Positions 1-10,799 of a stretch of DNA of 61,660 bases are shown here, piece after piece. The notes below the pieces were generated by a model. That model saw nothing but the letters and a program-made list of their open reading frames with translations, made no database searches and had not been told where the DNA came from. Position 1 is the first letter of the stretch; the number at the start of each line of letters is the position of its first letter. The stretch is taken from assembly GCA_023853785.1 (NCBI GenBank), contig JAJIRX010000237.1, positions 1 through 61,660 on the forward strand, given 5' to 3'. A program made the position numbers and the translations under genes. This DNA is from Psilocybe azurescens (taxonomy: Eukaryota > Basidiomycota > Agaricomycetes > Agaricales > Agrocybaceae).

Positions 1-286
1 GGGGACTGAAATTTGGAGCAGGTGCCTGTGTTCGGATATATTATCGACAAGCGTAAGATGAATCGTAATTCAAAGTGCGAAATAAAACGAATTACAAGAA
101 AGCAAGAGAGCGGAATAGACCACATGCGATGTCATTTCATGTAGAAATCGAAAGCTTCAACCGAGAAGCTTACCTCTGATGCAAACTTTGAGCTAGGACG
201 CGACGAAAGACATCCCATGATATAAAATGAGGCACACGTGACAGAGGCTTTGAAAGTCCAGGTGAAGGAGCTCTAGTTATCAACAG

Positions 287-669
287 TTAGAAGTAAAAAT
301 CGGGATAGTGAAACGAAAGATCACAAATTTCAAGAAAACTTTCAATACTGCCAATTATAGACAACTATCAAGATGATCATTAGAGATGCATGAGCGAAGA
401 GAGTATGACAGGTACATTGATGACCAGGGAGAGAACAATAGACGTCGGTTGTGATGGTATACCTGGTTTGATACATCAGATCCCATTTTCGTCTCCCTTT
501 CATCTGATAATGCGGCGGCTTTCTGCGGGACATCAGGTGATTAACGTCGTAGATAACATACCAAAGTCGTACAGGCCTCAACTGTTTCCGTAGATCCTGC
601 TTTGACCTCTCCTACAAGAGCATCGAGACTGGATGCCAATTTCGTTGCCTTTGCCGGATACAAATTCAT
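287..669 (-). CDS. Possible small three-exon gene, function unknown
   Basis: On the minus strand an ATG at 669 opens 36 codons up to a GTATG donor. An intron (561-523) is followed by 20 codons (522-463), a GTATAC donor, and a last exon 364-287 ending in TAA. The three exons join in frame to an 81-residue product. It begins MNLYPAKATKLASSLD and is rich in Ala, Glu and Lys, with no recognised domain. The first intron is only 39 nt, short even for fungi. Frame continuity across two plausible introns is the main support. It could instead be part of a larger gene whose first exons lie higher up. No function is proposed. Confidence 0.3.
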
Positions 670-1224
670 ATCTTCGAATGACAGGGTAGTTCAGTAACGA
701 CTGGGTGCGGATGAGAAAATAAATATGAGAAAACTACATGTAGGATAGGAGACGAAGATGACCTTGAGTTATTGGGCTCACCAGGCGCAGATAATCTTGG
801 GCGAGGATGAGATAAAGAACAAAATAGAGGATTAAAAAAAGACTGAAAAGAAACCTACATGATATGCGATGAACTCGACAGAGATCTTCAGCACTGGGTG
901 AAACAGTTGGTCGAAGGACTATGGAGTCACAAGTGCCGGGAAATGTATGATCGGTTGGGTGTTCGAATGGTCTGGGAGATCGGACAGCGAAGGCAGGTAA
1001 TTAGTACGTAAAGAAAATGATAAAAGAGCAAAGATATCAAAAAGGAGGCCCGGAAAGGATAGAAAATAGCAAAATCGGCGACGCGAAGGAAACGTGTAGA
1101 AGACGAACTTTGCTTCCAATGCATACACTGCACTGCTCAGCCACCCACCAAACCACGGACCAGACAGGGACAAGGAACGTACATCGTGAAAAGTAGCTGC
1201 ACACGGCTCTTAGAGCTTAGAGCC
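670..1224. other. Intergenic, no supported gene
   Basis: Purine-rich AT-leaning sequence with short open frames on both strands and no frame supported by splice sites or composition. It lies between the possible small gene and the coding remnant at 1225. It may hold the promoter of the small gene, but no motif is convincing. Confidence 0.4.
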
Positions 1225-1800
1225 TCATAGGACAGCGGCCATGACCCACTCGACATTCTCGTCGTCGTAGCGCACCCCATTTCTCTCCAGGGTCTCTATC
1301 CACTCTTCTTTCGCCGCACGGACGTCTCCGTTTCCATTTCTCTTTTCACCACCCTCCTCTCCGTATCCAGAAAAGAAACCCAGACTCGCAAGGAGCTCAT
1401 CCATCGGCTTCCTTGACGCCTCGACGACGGCCTTGCCTGTGTAACGGTACTTCAGCTCGGCTGGGAGAGCGCGGGATTGGTCAAGGTAGTCAGGGTGGAG
1501 GAGCGTGCTCGAGCCAAATGGGACAGATCTAGGAGAGGGTTATGGACGGTGCCGACGCGCGGAAGGGCAACAGAGTCCATAGGAGGGCAGAGATGAGTCG
1601 GGGCCAAGGACACTTCTGGCCCAGCTCGATGACTAAGCCAGCACTGGAGAAGAGGGACAGCGCAGATTCAGTGGGATAGACTGGGCGGAGGAGCACGGCA
1701 GCGACCAGGGGGCGCCGTTGGGGCCGAAGTAGTGGTTCTCAGAGCCCAGTGAGGTGAGGGTGTATACGATCTCTGCAGATCAACATATCATCGTCGCTGC
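1225..1800 (-). pseudogene. Decayed coding remnant, C-terminal part of an unknown protein
   Basis: Read on the minus strand, 1529-1225 is an open frame with strong codon character. It ends in a charged C-terminus (AAKEEWIETLERN ... EWVMAAVL, stop TGA at 1227-1225). Higher up, 1800-1530 keeps coding-like segments such as EIVYTLTSLGSENHYFG and LVAAVLLRPVYPTES, but these lie in different frames and are separated by stops. The best reading is one gene with at least two frame changes. GC and GC3 are higher than in the surrounding DNA. I do not recognise the family. An unrecognised set of introns could restore the frame, but no canonical sites fit all the breaks. Confidence 0.4.
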
Positions 1801-2558
1801 CAGGGATTCTTGCAGGCCAGGCGTGGGTGCTGAGGACTGAGGGGCAGGAAGAGGGAGGTGAGTGTCCGCGCAACACTGATAGGGTGCAAGTGCGACCACA
1901 TTGCGCAGATCTTGGCTGGTGCGGGTATGTGTCATGGAATGAGCACGACATGGGGCGACAGTCATAACACACACGAGGCTCCGTTGGGTTAGGGTTTTAA
2001 ATGTTCCCACCTCTTTCGGACCGTGCGGTCGGTGAAATCTTTTCTTGTCTCGGAATCTTCCTGCCAGGCCGAGGTTGGTGACAGCCGCTAAGTTATCTTG
2101 GGATATAAGAAAAGATACGTTGAAGGGAAGAAAGAGAGAAACAGAGGTCATATCATCGATCGACGACCAGAGCAACTTCATAATCGTAGGCAACTCCTGA
2201 AGGCAATGAGCAGAACAGAGTGTCGGCAAGTTCAATAAAGAGAGATTGAGCGAACCTCACAGCCGTGATGGGAGGTGGGGTGGGGAAATGAATCGGTGGC
2301 AATGTTTTTCCTATCGATGCAATCACAGATCTTTCAGACGCGCGAGCCACACTACGTCCCGATCTCATCGTTCCCACATATGCACAGGATGCCATCCAAC
2401 ACGAGAAACTCGGGACCTCGATCAATGTTCGGGTTCCTCCTGGCTTCTTAGATAACCAGTTGTCGCTGTAAAGAGTACTAGGCCCTTCCGTGTGAAAGTT
2501 TAGGTCCATGCAGCATGTCCACCTCGAGGCTCGAGACATCGATTCCTTGGTCTTAACG
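1801..2558. other. Intergenic, upstream of the patatin gene
   Basis: Mixed-composition DNA holding overlapping frames of up to 151 codons on the minus strand, without domain signatures or convincing splice sites. The right part probably contains the promoter of the patatin gene starting at 2559. Confidence 0.35.
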
Positions 2559-3797
2559 ATGACTTCCTCCGCAGAAGAACCACCTTTGAGGCTGCTTGCG
2601 CTAGGTATATGCGTCCGTTTGTACTCTCTCGCCGATAGAGTCGCTAACTAGTAAACTCTGAACAGATGGCGGTGGGATTCGCGGACTTTCGGAACTGCTC
2701 ATGATCAAAGAAGTTATGCACAGGCTGATGGTTGAGGAGAACGCGAAGGAAGAAGGACGGTCAAGAACCTCTTAGCGGACTCCCGAAGCCGTGCGATTAC
2801 TTCGATCTGATTGGTGGTACTAGTACTGGAGGGTGCGTTGCGTTATACATCTACAATCATCTCATATTACTCCAACGCTACATGAAAATTTGTATATTAC
2901 AGGATAATTGCTTTAATGCTTGGGCGTCTTCGGATGGATGTAGACACGGCAATAGATCACTACGACGATCTGGCGAAACAAGTCTTCTGATATGAAACGA
3001 TGGGGAGACGGAAAATTCAAAGCGAAAAACTCGAAGCAGCGATGAAATCTGTTGAAGACCGTAACTGGTGATTCCGAATCACCTTTATTAGAAGGTGATC
3101 AAGCTGGAGACTGCCGAACGTGAGTATACTTACTCTTCCATGCATTTGGATTTTGAATTCGAAGACTTATTAGCTTCGTTCTGCGCAAAGAACGCCCACA
3201 ACATGGACATTCCAGTGCTTTTCAGGACATACCAGTCTCGTGAAACACATTCAAATTGCAAAATTTGGGAGGCCGCTCGAGCAACGTCTGCAGCACCCAC
3301 CTTCTTTAAGCGCATTGAAATTGGGCGGAACCAGCCTTTCATCGACGGTGGACTAGGCCAAAATAATCCGAGTCAGGTGGTACTGGAAGAGGCCAAGGTC
3401 CTATTTGGCGCTCGTCAAATTGGGTGCTTTGGTGAGCATTGGTACTGGACAGGCCAAGGTAATTCGGGATCAAGAAACCTGGATTATTCCAGCAGATCAT
3501 ACCAACAGACGTCATTGATGCGCTAAAGGCAATTACCACTGACTGTGAAAATACACACCAAGAAATGTTGCGTCGTTTTGCCAACTTGTCAAACACTTAT
3601 TTTCGACTAAATGTCGAGCATGGGATGCAGGGAATAGAGATTTCTGAATGGGAGAAACTGAGTAATGTGGAGGCTCATACAATGCAATATATGAAGAAGG
3701 AAGAGGTTGCTGAAAAGCTTGCCTTGTTGGTTAGGGCAATCAGAGTCCCGAGAGCACAGCTTCTACTTGAGCAACTCAGTAAGGAAGAATCACTCTT
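2559..3797 (+). pseudogene. Patatin-like phospholipase domain (N-terminal part of patatin/NB-ARC/TPR gene), frame-disrupted
   Basis: ATG at 2559 gives MTSSAEEPPLRLLAL. An intron (2605-2665) follows, then DGGGIRGLSELL, the patatin oxyanion-hole motif. The nucleophile elbow GTSTGG is near 2815-2836, interrupted by an intron of about 65 nt ending before 2901. The catalytic Asp motif is DGGLGQNNP near 3345. Patatins are Ser-Asp acyl hydrolases acting on lipids. The frame changes near 2730-2760, 2990-3060, 3190, 3430 and 3470, so the copy cannot be translated as it stands. A 46 nt intron (3798-3843) joins SKEESL in phase to PPNELVQHV, which shows that the patatin and NB-ARC parts are one gene. Family and fusion are clear; whether every break is real is uncertain. 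Confidence 0.75.
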
Positions 3798-3843
3798 GTA
3801 GATCTACATAGTAATCTAATCTCATCACCCTAGTTTCTCCTAG

Positions 3844-5190
3844 GCCTCCAAATGAATTAGTCCAACATGTCAGAGAACGTAAGCGTTGTCCGCTTCCTGT
3901 GGAATCATTTATAGGACGAAATCCTTGATAAGATGCACAAATACTTTGGGTTGGGCAGTGATTCTAGACGTGTCTTTGTCTTGCATGGCCTAGGGGGGTT
4001 CTGGAAAGACCCAACTTGCTTTCAAATTTGTGCAAGAATCATCCACCCGGTATGGTTCTACTATCTGTAAAATCACAACTAACAATAATTTACATTTTAC
4101 ATTTTCAGCTTCTGTGACGTGTTCTATGTTGATGCAACCAATAAACAAACTATTCAAACAGATCTTGAGGCTATCACTCCAGAAAATAGAGAGCAATCAG
4201 TAGATGCAAGTCTCCGTTGGCTTGCAAGCCAGAGCAAAGGAAACTGGCTTCTTTTCTTTGACAATGCAGACGATGTCAACTTGAAGCTAAATAAATTCTT
4301 TCCCCCAGTGTCGATCTGGCAACATCCTAGTTACAACACGTAACCGAGAGCTTCGCCTTCTTTCTGCAAAAGATGCAGATGTAAAAGTTGGTGCAATGGA
4401 GCACGAAGATGCCAAAAATCTGCTACTGCATCAGGCTCGGGCAGAAGAGAGTGATGAAAATAAAGTGCTGGCAGCAGCAATTGTACAGGTTCTTACTCTC
4501 ATTTTGGTTTCTTTAGTAAACACTTTCAATCTAAAGCACAAGACAGGAACTCCATTACTTTGCCTTGGCTATTTCCCAAGCTGGCGCTTACATTCATTGC
4601 CACTTGTCATTGAGCCAATATCAAGAACTCTATCGGTACCATGACAAATTGTTACAGAGTGAGGAGTTCCAAGGAGAGGATCCATATGAACGAGCAGTGT
4701 ATGCAACGTGGAGACTGAGCTATGACAAACTTGACACATCAGCACGTTCTTTGCTCCAAATTTTCTCAATACTACATCACAAAGGAATTTCAGAGCAAAT
4801 GTTTGAAAAGGCAGCATTGTCTGAAATGCAACTGGAGGACTCTGAACTACAAAACAAAGTGACAGAGTTGTTGAACCAGCTCGGAAAAAATAGGTCCAGA
4901 CTGGTCATGGGACTTTGGGCAGGTCATCAATTGCCTGGGTTCATATTCGCTCATTGAATATGATGGTCAAAATCACACATACAGCATTCATCCACTGGTA
5001 CAACAGTGGTGTCGTAGCACTATGGAAGGAAACAGACAACTGATGCAGAAATGTGTACTCAGTATTATTGGCCTATCAATTTCTTGGTTATTTGATGACA
5101 AGGACTACAAGTATCGACGCACACTTTTGCAGCATATCTCCAGCTCCAAAGCCTCAGTCAATCCAGAACAGATGATGCCTTCAATTTTAG
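3844..5190 (+). pseudogene. NB-ARC nucleotide-binding domain (middle part of the same gene), frame-disrupted
   Basis: After CPLPVESFIG comes a nucleotide-binding module. The Walker A is readable as GLGG/SGKTQLAFKF, with the frame changing inside a G6 run at 3993-3998. Walker B is WLLFFDNADDV near 4240-4275. A sensor-like stretch ILVTTRN near 4325-4345 is reached only after another shift, at a C run near 4300. An intron near 4489-4548 rejoins AAIVQ to ELHYFALAISQAG. The later SLIEYDGQNHTYSIHPLVQQW is winged-helix-like. In fungal NLR-like proteins this ATPase module switches between closed and oligomeric states, coupling the TPR sensor to the N-terminal effector. The order patatin - NB-ARC - TPR is a known fungal architecture. 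At least four frame changes are visible. Confidence 0.75.
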
Positions 5191-5197
5191 GTCATAG

Positions 5198-7790
5198 CAC
5201 TTGTGTATTTTTGAACAGGGGCAGTGGAAAGAAGCAGAGGCACTTGAGGTGGTGGTGATGGAGAAGAGGAAGCAGCTGCTTGGTGATAATCATCCTGACA
5301 GCACTCACAAGTATGGCCAATCTTGCAGCCACATACAGGAACAGGGGCAGTGGAATGAAGCAGAGGCACTTGAGGTGGTGGTGATGGAGAAGAGCAAGCA
5401 GCTGCATGGTGATGATCATCCTGACACACTCACAAGCATGGCCAATCTTGCAAGCACATACAGAAGCAGGGGCAGTGGAAGAAAGCAGAGGTGCTTGAGG
5501 TGGTGGTAATGGAGAAGAGGAAGTGGCTGCTTGGCAATGATCATCCTGACACACTCACAAGCATGGCCAATCTTGCGGTCACATACTGGAACCAGGGACA
5601 GTGGAAGGAAGCAGCAGCGCTCCAGGTGGTGGTGATGGAGAAGAGCAAGCAGCTGCTTGGCAATGATCATCCTGATACACTCACTAGCATGGCCAATCTT
5701 GCAGCCACATACAGGAACCAGGGACAGTGGAAAGAAGCAGAGGCACTTGAGGTGGTGGTGATGGAGAAAAGCAAGCACCTGCTTGGTGATGATCATCCTG
5801 ACACACTCACAAGCATGGCCAATCTTGCAGGCACATACTGGAACCAGGGGTTGTGGAAGAAAGCAGAGGCGCTCCAGATGGTGGTGATGGAGAAGAGCAA
5901 GCAGCTGCTTGGTGATGATCATCCTGACACACTCACAAGTATGGCCAATCTTGCAGGCACGTACTGGAACCAGGGGTGGTGGAATGAGGCAGAGGCACTT
6001 GAGGTGGTGGTGATGGAGAAGAGAAAGCAGCTGCTTGGTGATAATCATCCTTCCACACTCACAAGTATGGCCAATCTTGCAGCCACATACAGGAAGCAGG
6101 GGCAGTGGAAGAAAGCAGCAGCGCTCCAGGTGGTGGTGATGGAGAAGAGGAAGCAGCTGCATGGTGATGATCATCCCGAAACACTCACAAGCATGGCTAA
6201 TCTTGCAGCCACATACTGGAACCAGGGGCAGTGGAAGGAAGCAGAGGCACTTGAGGTTGTGGTGGTGGAGAAGAGCAAGCAGCTGCATGGTGATGATCAT
6301 CCTGACACACTCACAAGCATGGCCAATCTTGCAGCCACATACAGAAACCAGGGACAGTGGAATGAAGCAGAGGCACTTGAGATGGTGGTGATGGAGAAGA
6401 GGAAGCAGCTGCTTGGCAATGATCATCCTGATACACTCACAAGTATGGCCAATCTTGCAGCCACATACAGAAACCAGGGACGGTGGAATGAAGCAGAGGC
6501 ACTTGAGATGGTGGTGATGGAGAAGAGGAGGTGGCTGCTTGGCAATGATCATCCTGACACACTCACAAGTATGGCCAATCTTGCAAGCACATACTGGAAC
6601 CAGGGACAGTGGAAGAAAGCAGCAGTGCTCCAGGTGGTGGTGATGGAGAAGAGGAAGCAGCTGCTTGGTGATGATCATCCTGACACACTCACAAGTATGG
6701 CCAATCTTGCAGCCACATACTGGAGCCAGGGGCAGTGGAAAGAAGCAGAGGCACTCCAGGTGGTGGTGATGGAAAGAGGAAGCACCTGCTTGGCAATGAT
6801 CATCCTGACACACTCACAAGCATGGCCAATCTTGCCGGCACATACAGGAACCAGGGGCAGTGGAAGAAAGCAGAGGTGCTTGAGGTGGTGGTAATGGAGA
6901 AGAGGAAGCACCTGCTTGGTGATGATCATCCTGACACACTCACAATCATGGCCAATCTTGCCATCACATACAGGAACCAGAGGCAGTGGAAAGAAGCAGA
7001 AATGCTTGAGGTGGTGGTGATGGAGAAAAGCAAGCACCTTCTTGGTGATGATCATCCTGATACACTCACTAGCATGGCCAATCTTGCAGCCACATACTGG
7101 AACCAAGGGCAGTGGAAGGAAGCAGAGGCACTTGAAGTGGTGGTGATGGAGAAGAGCAAGCAGCTGCTTGGCAATGACCATCCTTCCACTCTCACAAGCA
7201 TGGCCAATCTTGCAGCCACGTACAGGAACCAAGGGCAGTGGAAGGAAGCAGAGGCACTTGAAGTGGTGGTGATGGAGAAGAGCAAGCAGCTGCTTGGCAA
7301 TGACCATCCTTCCACTCTCACAAGCATGGCCAATCTTGCAGCCACGTACAGGAACCAAGGGCAGTGGAAGGAAGCAGAGGCACTTGAAGTGGTGGTGATG
7401 GAGAAGAGCAAGCAGCTGCTTGGCAATGACCATCCTTCCACTCTCACAAGCATGGCCAATCTTGCAGCCACGTACAGGAAGCAGGCACAGTGGAAGGAAG
7501 CAGAGGCACTTGAGGTGGTGGTGATGGAGAAGAGCAAGCAGCTGCTTGGTGATGATCATCCTTCCACGCTTACAAGCATGGCCAATCTTGCAGCTACATA
7601 CTGGAACCAAGGGCAGTGGAAAGAAGCAGAGGCACTTGAGGTGGTGGTGATGGAGAAGAGAAAGCAGCTGCTTGGAAATGATCATCCTGACACGCTCACA
7701 AGTATGGCCAATCTTGCAGCCACATACAGGAAACAGGGGCAGTGGAGGGAAGCAGAGGCACTTGAGGTGGTGGTTATGGAGAAAGGAAGC
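5198..7790 (+). repeat. Tandem 126 bp coding minisatellite (TPR units)
   Basis: Direct tandem repeat with a 126 bp period, about 20 copies. Units differ mainly at a few codons (Lys/Ser after MEK, Leu/His before GDD, Asp/Asn before DHP, Arg/Trp before NQG). Three successive units around 7155, 7281 and 7407 are nearly identical and share the variants NDHPST and a GTA in ATYR, so they arose by very recent duplication. Confidence 0.95.
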
Positions 7791-7904
7791 AGTGACAATC
7801 TCCTGAGCATGGCTAATGTAATGGATTGCAACTGTCCCCATCACAAAACTTCAGCAAAATTGTGTTCACTCCTTTTCTGTATATTTTCATTCTGCCTACT
7901 GTGA
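5198..7904 (+). pseudogene. TPR sensor region (C-terminal part of the patatin/NB-ARC gene)
   Basis: A long array of 42-residue kinesin-light-chain-type TPR units, consensus GDDHPDTLTSMANLAATYR then NQGQWKEAEALEVVVMEK. About 20 units are readable. The frame shifts near 5300 and 5490, and again near 6772, where one unit has lost one base of ATGGAGAAGAGG. Two long open frames remain, 5491-6894 and 6735-7904. The C-terminus leaves the repeat at about 7790 and ends at TGA 7904. In NLR-like proteins such repeats bind the ligand or partner. Compared with the shattered domains upstream, the array is much better preserved, as expected if unit homogenisation continues. Long antisense open frames over it are by-products of the repeat. 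Confidence 0.8.
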
Positions 7905-8939
7905 TATTTATAAAGTGTTCATCTCTCCTGTGGTAATTCCGTCTGTTGATAGTTTTTTCCTTTTGCTGTTTGCTTGTCATCTTCTGAGCATCTGTTTCAT
8001 AGCCATGAACACTGTAACTATACACAGTGAACTCAATCAGAACCCCCTGTAACAAGTTATACTCCACTTACTCAGTCTCTAGAGCTGTGATGCTCCCCAC
8101 TATTTTTAATTTTATTCAAGTGGAAGGAAAATGTGGTAATAATCAGATGGCACTGATCTAGCTTGCACTTTTCCAAGTCAGATGCCCAAGCACAGATAAA
8201 CCATGGCATTGTATGCCTAGACATCCTGTTGGCCAATTCAGCTGTTCAGCATACCATATTGTGGGTGCTGACCAAAGTTCATGTGCATTATGAGTGTTCC
8301 CTTTGAGAAAGCAAAAGAAATTGTTCCCGGAACAACATGTGAGGGCTCTCTCAAAAATGCCAACTGGACTTGTAAACCCCTTGCATTTTCAAATGGCTCA
8401 TGTGGCATCAAGAGCCTGAGTTCAAGCACAAACACCGTTATCAATGCATGGGCTCTGCAGATCAAATGAAAATTCTACATTCAATTGTATCTATTTCATT
8501 CAGAATAGCTTGGAGCTTGTAGCCACCTTTTGAAACATTGTAATCTGTGTTTTCAATAGTATTGAAAGATGATTATAGAGTGGAAATATAAGTTTAAACT
8601 TAGTGTCTATACATTATTTTTGATATTTTTTTGTACATTTGAATAGACATTGAATAGATATATTAGACCCCAAAAGCTAAATGATTAGTGGTGTCAATTT
8701 TGAGAAATTGACAATTTATCTACTGCATAATAATAGTTTCTGTGAGCACCTTGCAATTATATCATGTAATGAATATAAATGTAAGAGTTCTGACTCTACC
8801 AAGGAGCTTTAGTTCTTTCTACTTGTAATAAGGGTTATGGGCCTCTTTTTGACTGTAGAGTTTCAACCCTACAGTACTAAATAGGTAGAGGGTGAGTGGC
8901 TATATTGACTGGGTTACATATTTGATAGAGTTAGATAGA
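7905..8939. other. AT-rich intergenic DNA
   Basis: AT-rich sequence after the TPR gene. Short frames occur on both strands at 8238-8469 but nothing supports them. The 3' UTR and polyadenylation region of the TPR gene probably lie in the first few hundred bases. The satellite begins near 8940. Confidence 0.4.
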
Positions 8940-10010
8940 CTCTAGTATATAAATATAGACATATGAGCTTGGGGAGCAAGCTCTTGCAAATCATATGAGC
9001 TGCAATTATATAGACAGCATACAAGTGAATGCATATAGGTCTGAAACATTACTTTGAAAGTTCACTTATATGCAATGATAATTTGTACAGCAAATTTTGT
9101 AGATAAATGGATTGACTATTGTAACAAATATTTGGTATAGGCTTGTAGAGCCTGACTTTACATGCTCTTCTATATGTATGTGAGCTGATATTACATATAT
9201 AAACAGTATATAATTAAATACATGTAAGCATGTAGAACTGTACTTTACAAGTTCATTTATAAGCAACAATGATGTATTATGCAAATTTTGGATGCAGACT
9301 GACTTGATTACAGTGACAAACAAATATATGTAGGCTTGCAGTGCCTAATTTTGTGCGCTCTTTTAATTTTTTTTTGGGTAGAATTATATCATGTATATAG
9401 GCTCTTAGAACCTCACTTTACAAGCTGATTTATATGCAACAGTAATGTATCATGCAAATTTTGTAAGTAGACAGACCTTAGTACAGTGACAAATATAGAT
9501 AAGCTTGTAGAGCTTGATCTTGCATGCTCTTCTATATTTGTATGACCTATAATTTGATTGACTGTACATAAGTGAATGAATGTAGCCTTGTAGAACATTG
9601 CTTTACAAGCTCATTTATATGTGACCTTCATTTATTTTATAAATTTTGTATGCAGAGATACATGATTACAGTGTCAAATATATGTAGGCTTGTAGAGCCT
9701 GATCTTGCATGTTCTTCAATATTTTTTGGGCTATAATTATATCAAATGTACATTAGTAAACACATATGGGCTTGTAGAACCCTATTTTATGGGCGCATTT
9801 ATGCACAATGGTGATTTATTGTGCAAAAGGTCAATGAAGACAGACCTGATTACAGTAACAAATAACAAATATATGTAGGCTCATAGAGCCTGATCTCACA
9901 TGAGCTTTTACATTTTTATGAGCTATAAATATACTGACTGTACACAAGTAAATGCATGTGGTTCAATAGAGCATCACTTCACAAGCTCATTTATATGCAA
10001 TAATAATTTA
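8940..10010. repeat. AT-rich satellite, period about 185 bp, left block
   Basis: Tandem units anchored by GACCTGATTACAGT(G/A)ACAAATA, TAGGCTTGTAGAGCCTGAT, TGCATGCTCTTCTATATT and ACAAGCTCATTTATATGCAA. Anchors recur at about 9112, 9300, 9472, 9657 and 9841, a spacing of 184-188 bp. Units are diverged, more so on the left. The block is cut at a TA dinucleotide (10009-10010) by a Tc1-like element and resumes at 12932. Confidence 0.9.
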
Positions 10011-10799
10011 CAGTGAGGGACAAAACTGTACCAATGTTTCAGGTATTTCTAATAAATCATGAATAACTTAGCAACTAAGAAGGCTAGAGTCTTGAAATTT
10101 TAAAGATAGGTAGTTTTGGATATTATCTATCTAAAAATATGACAACAATTATGTAATCATGTTTTCTTCCCACACTATAAATTGTTTAATAAAATAAGTA
10201 CATTGGTACAGTTTTGTCTCTCTTGAAAATTATATACTATATTACAATAATCAGTACTTGGTGTATCCTTCTTGGGCTTTTACAACAGCTGTTACCTTTC
10301 TAGACATACTCTCTATCAAATTCTGACACACACAAGCTGGAATTTCATTCCAAACCTTCTGAACCCTTTCCCAAAGTTCTGTTATACTAGATGGATGGTT
10401 TTCATAGTCTCCAAGCCTTGTTTTGAGATGAATCCAAAGGTGTTCAATTGGGTTATGGTCTGCTAATTGTGGGGGCCATACCATAATCTCCATACCACTG
10501 TCTTCTAGCCACTTCATAGCCTTTTTGCTCTTGTGCTTTGGGTCATTGTTTTGTTGAAAATGACATCTTCAGGATTTTTGTTGTAATATGCAAGGCTTTG
10601 TTGGAGTTCATCTTCCAGAATGGAGATATAAAGGTCAGCATCCATCCTCCCATCAATCTTGGCAACATATCCAACTCTTTCCCAAAACATACAGCCCCAA
10701 AACATCAAAGATCCTCCTCCAAACTTGACTGTGCCTTCTACCAGCCCATCAGAAAGTGCTTTTTCTGGCATTTTCCACACCCACTTCCTCCCATCTGAC

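Noticed and set aside
342..593. Overlapping 67- and 79-codon frames near the left edge as separate genes
   Set aside because: The minus-strand three-exon reading over the same interval gives better coding character; the single-exon frames have no support.
5187..7844. Long minus-strand frames (389 and 465 codons) opposite the TPR array
   Set aside because: They are the antisense of the 126 bp repeat. The period is a multiple of three, so an open antisense phase in one unit stays open in all. The His/Leu/Cys-rich product has no domain.
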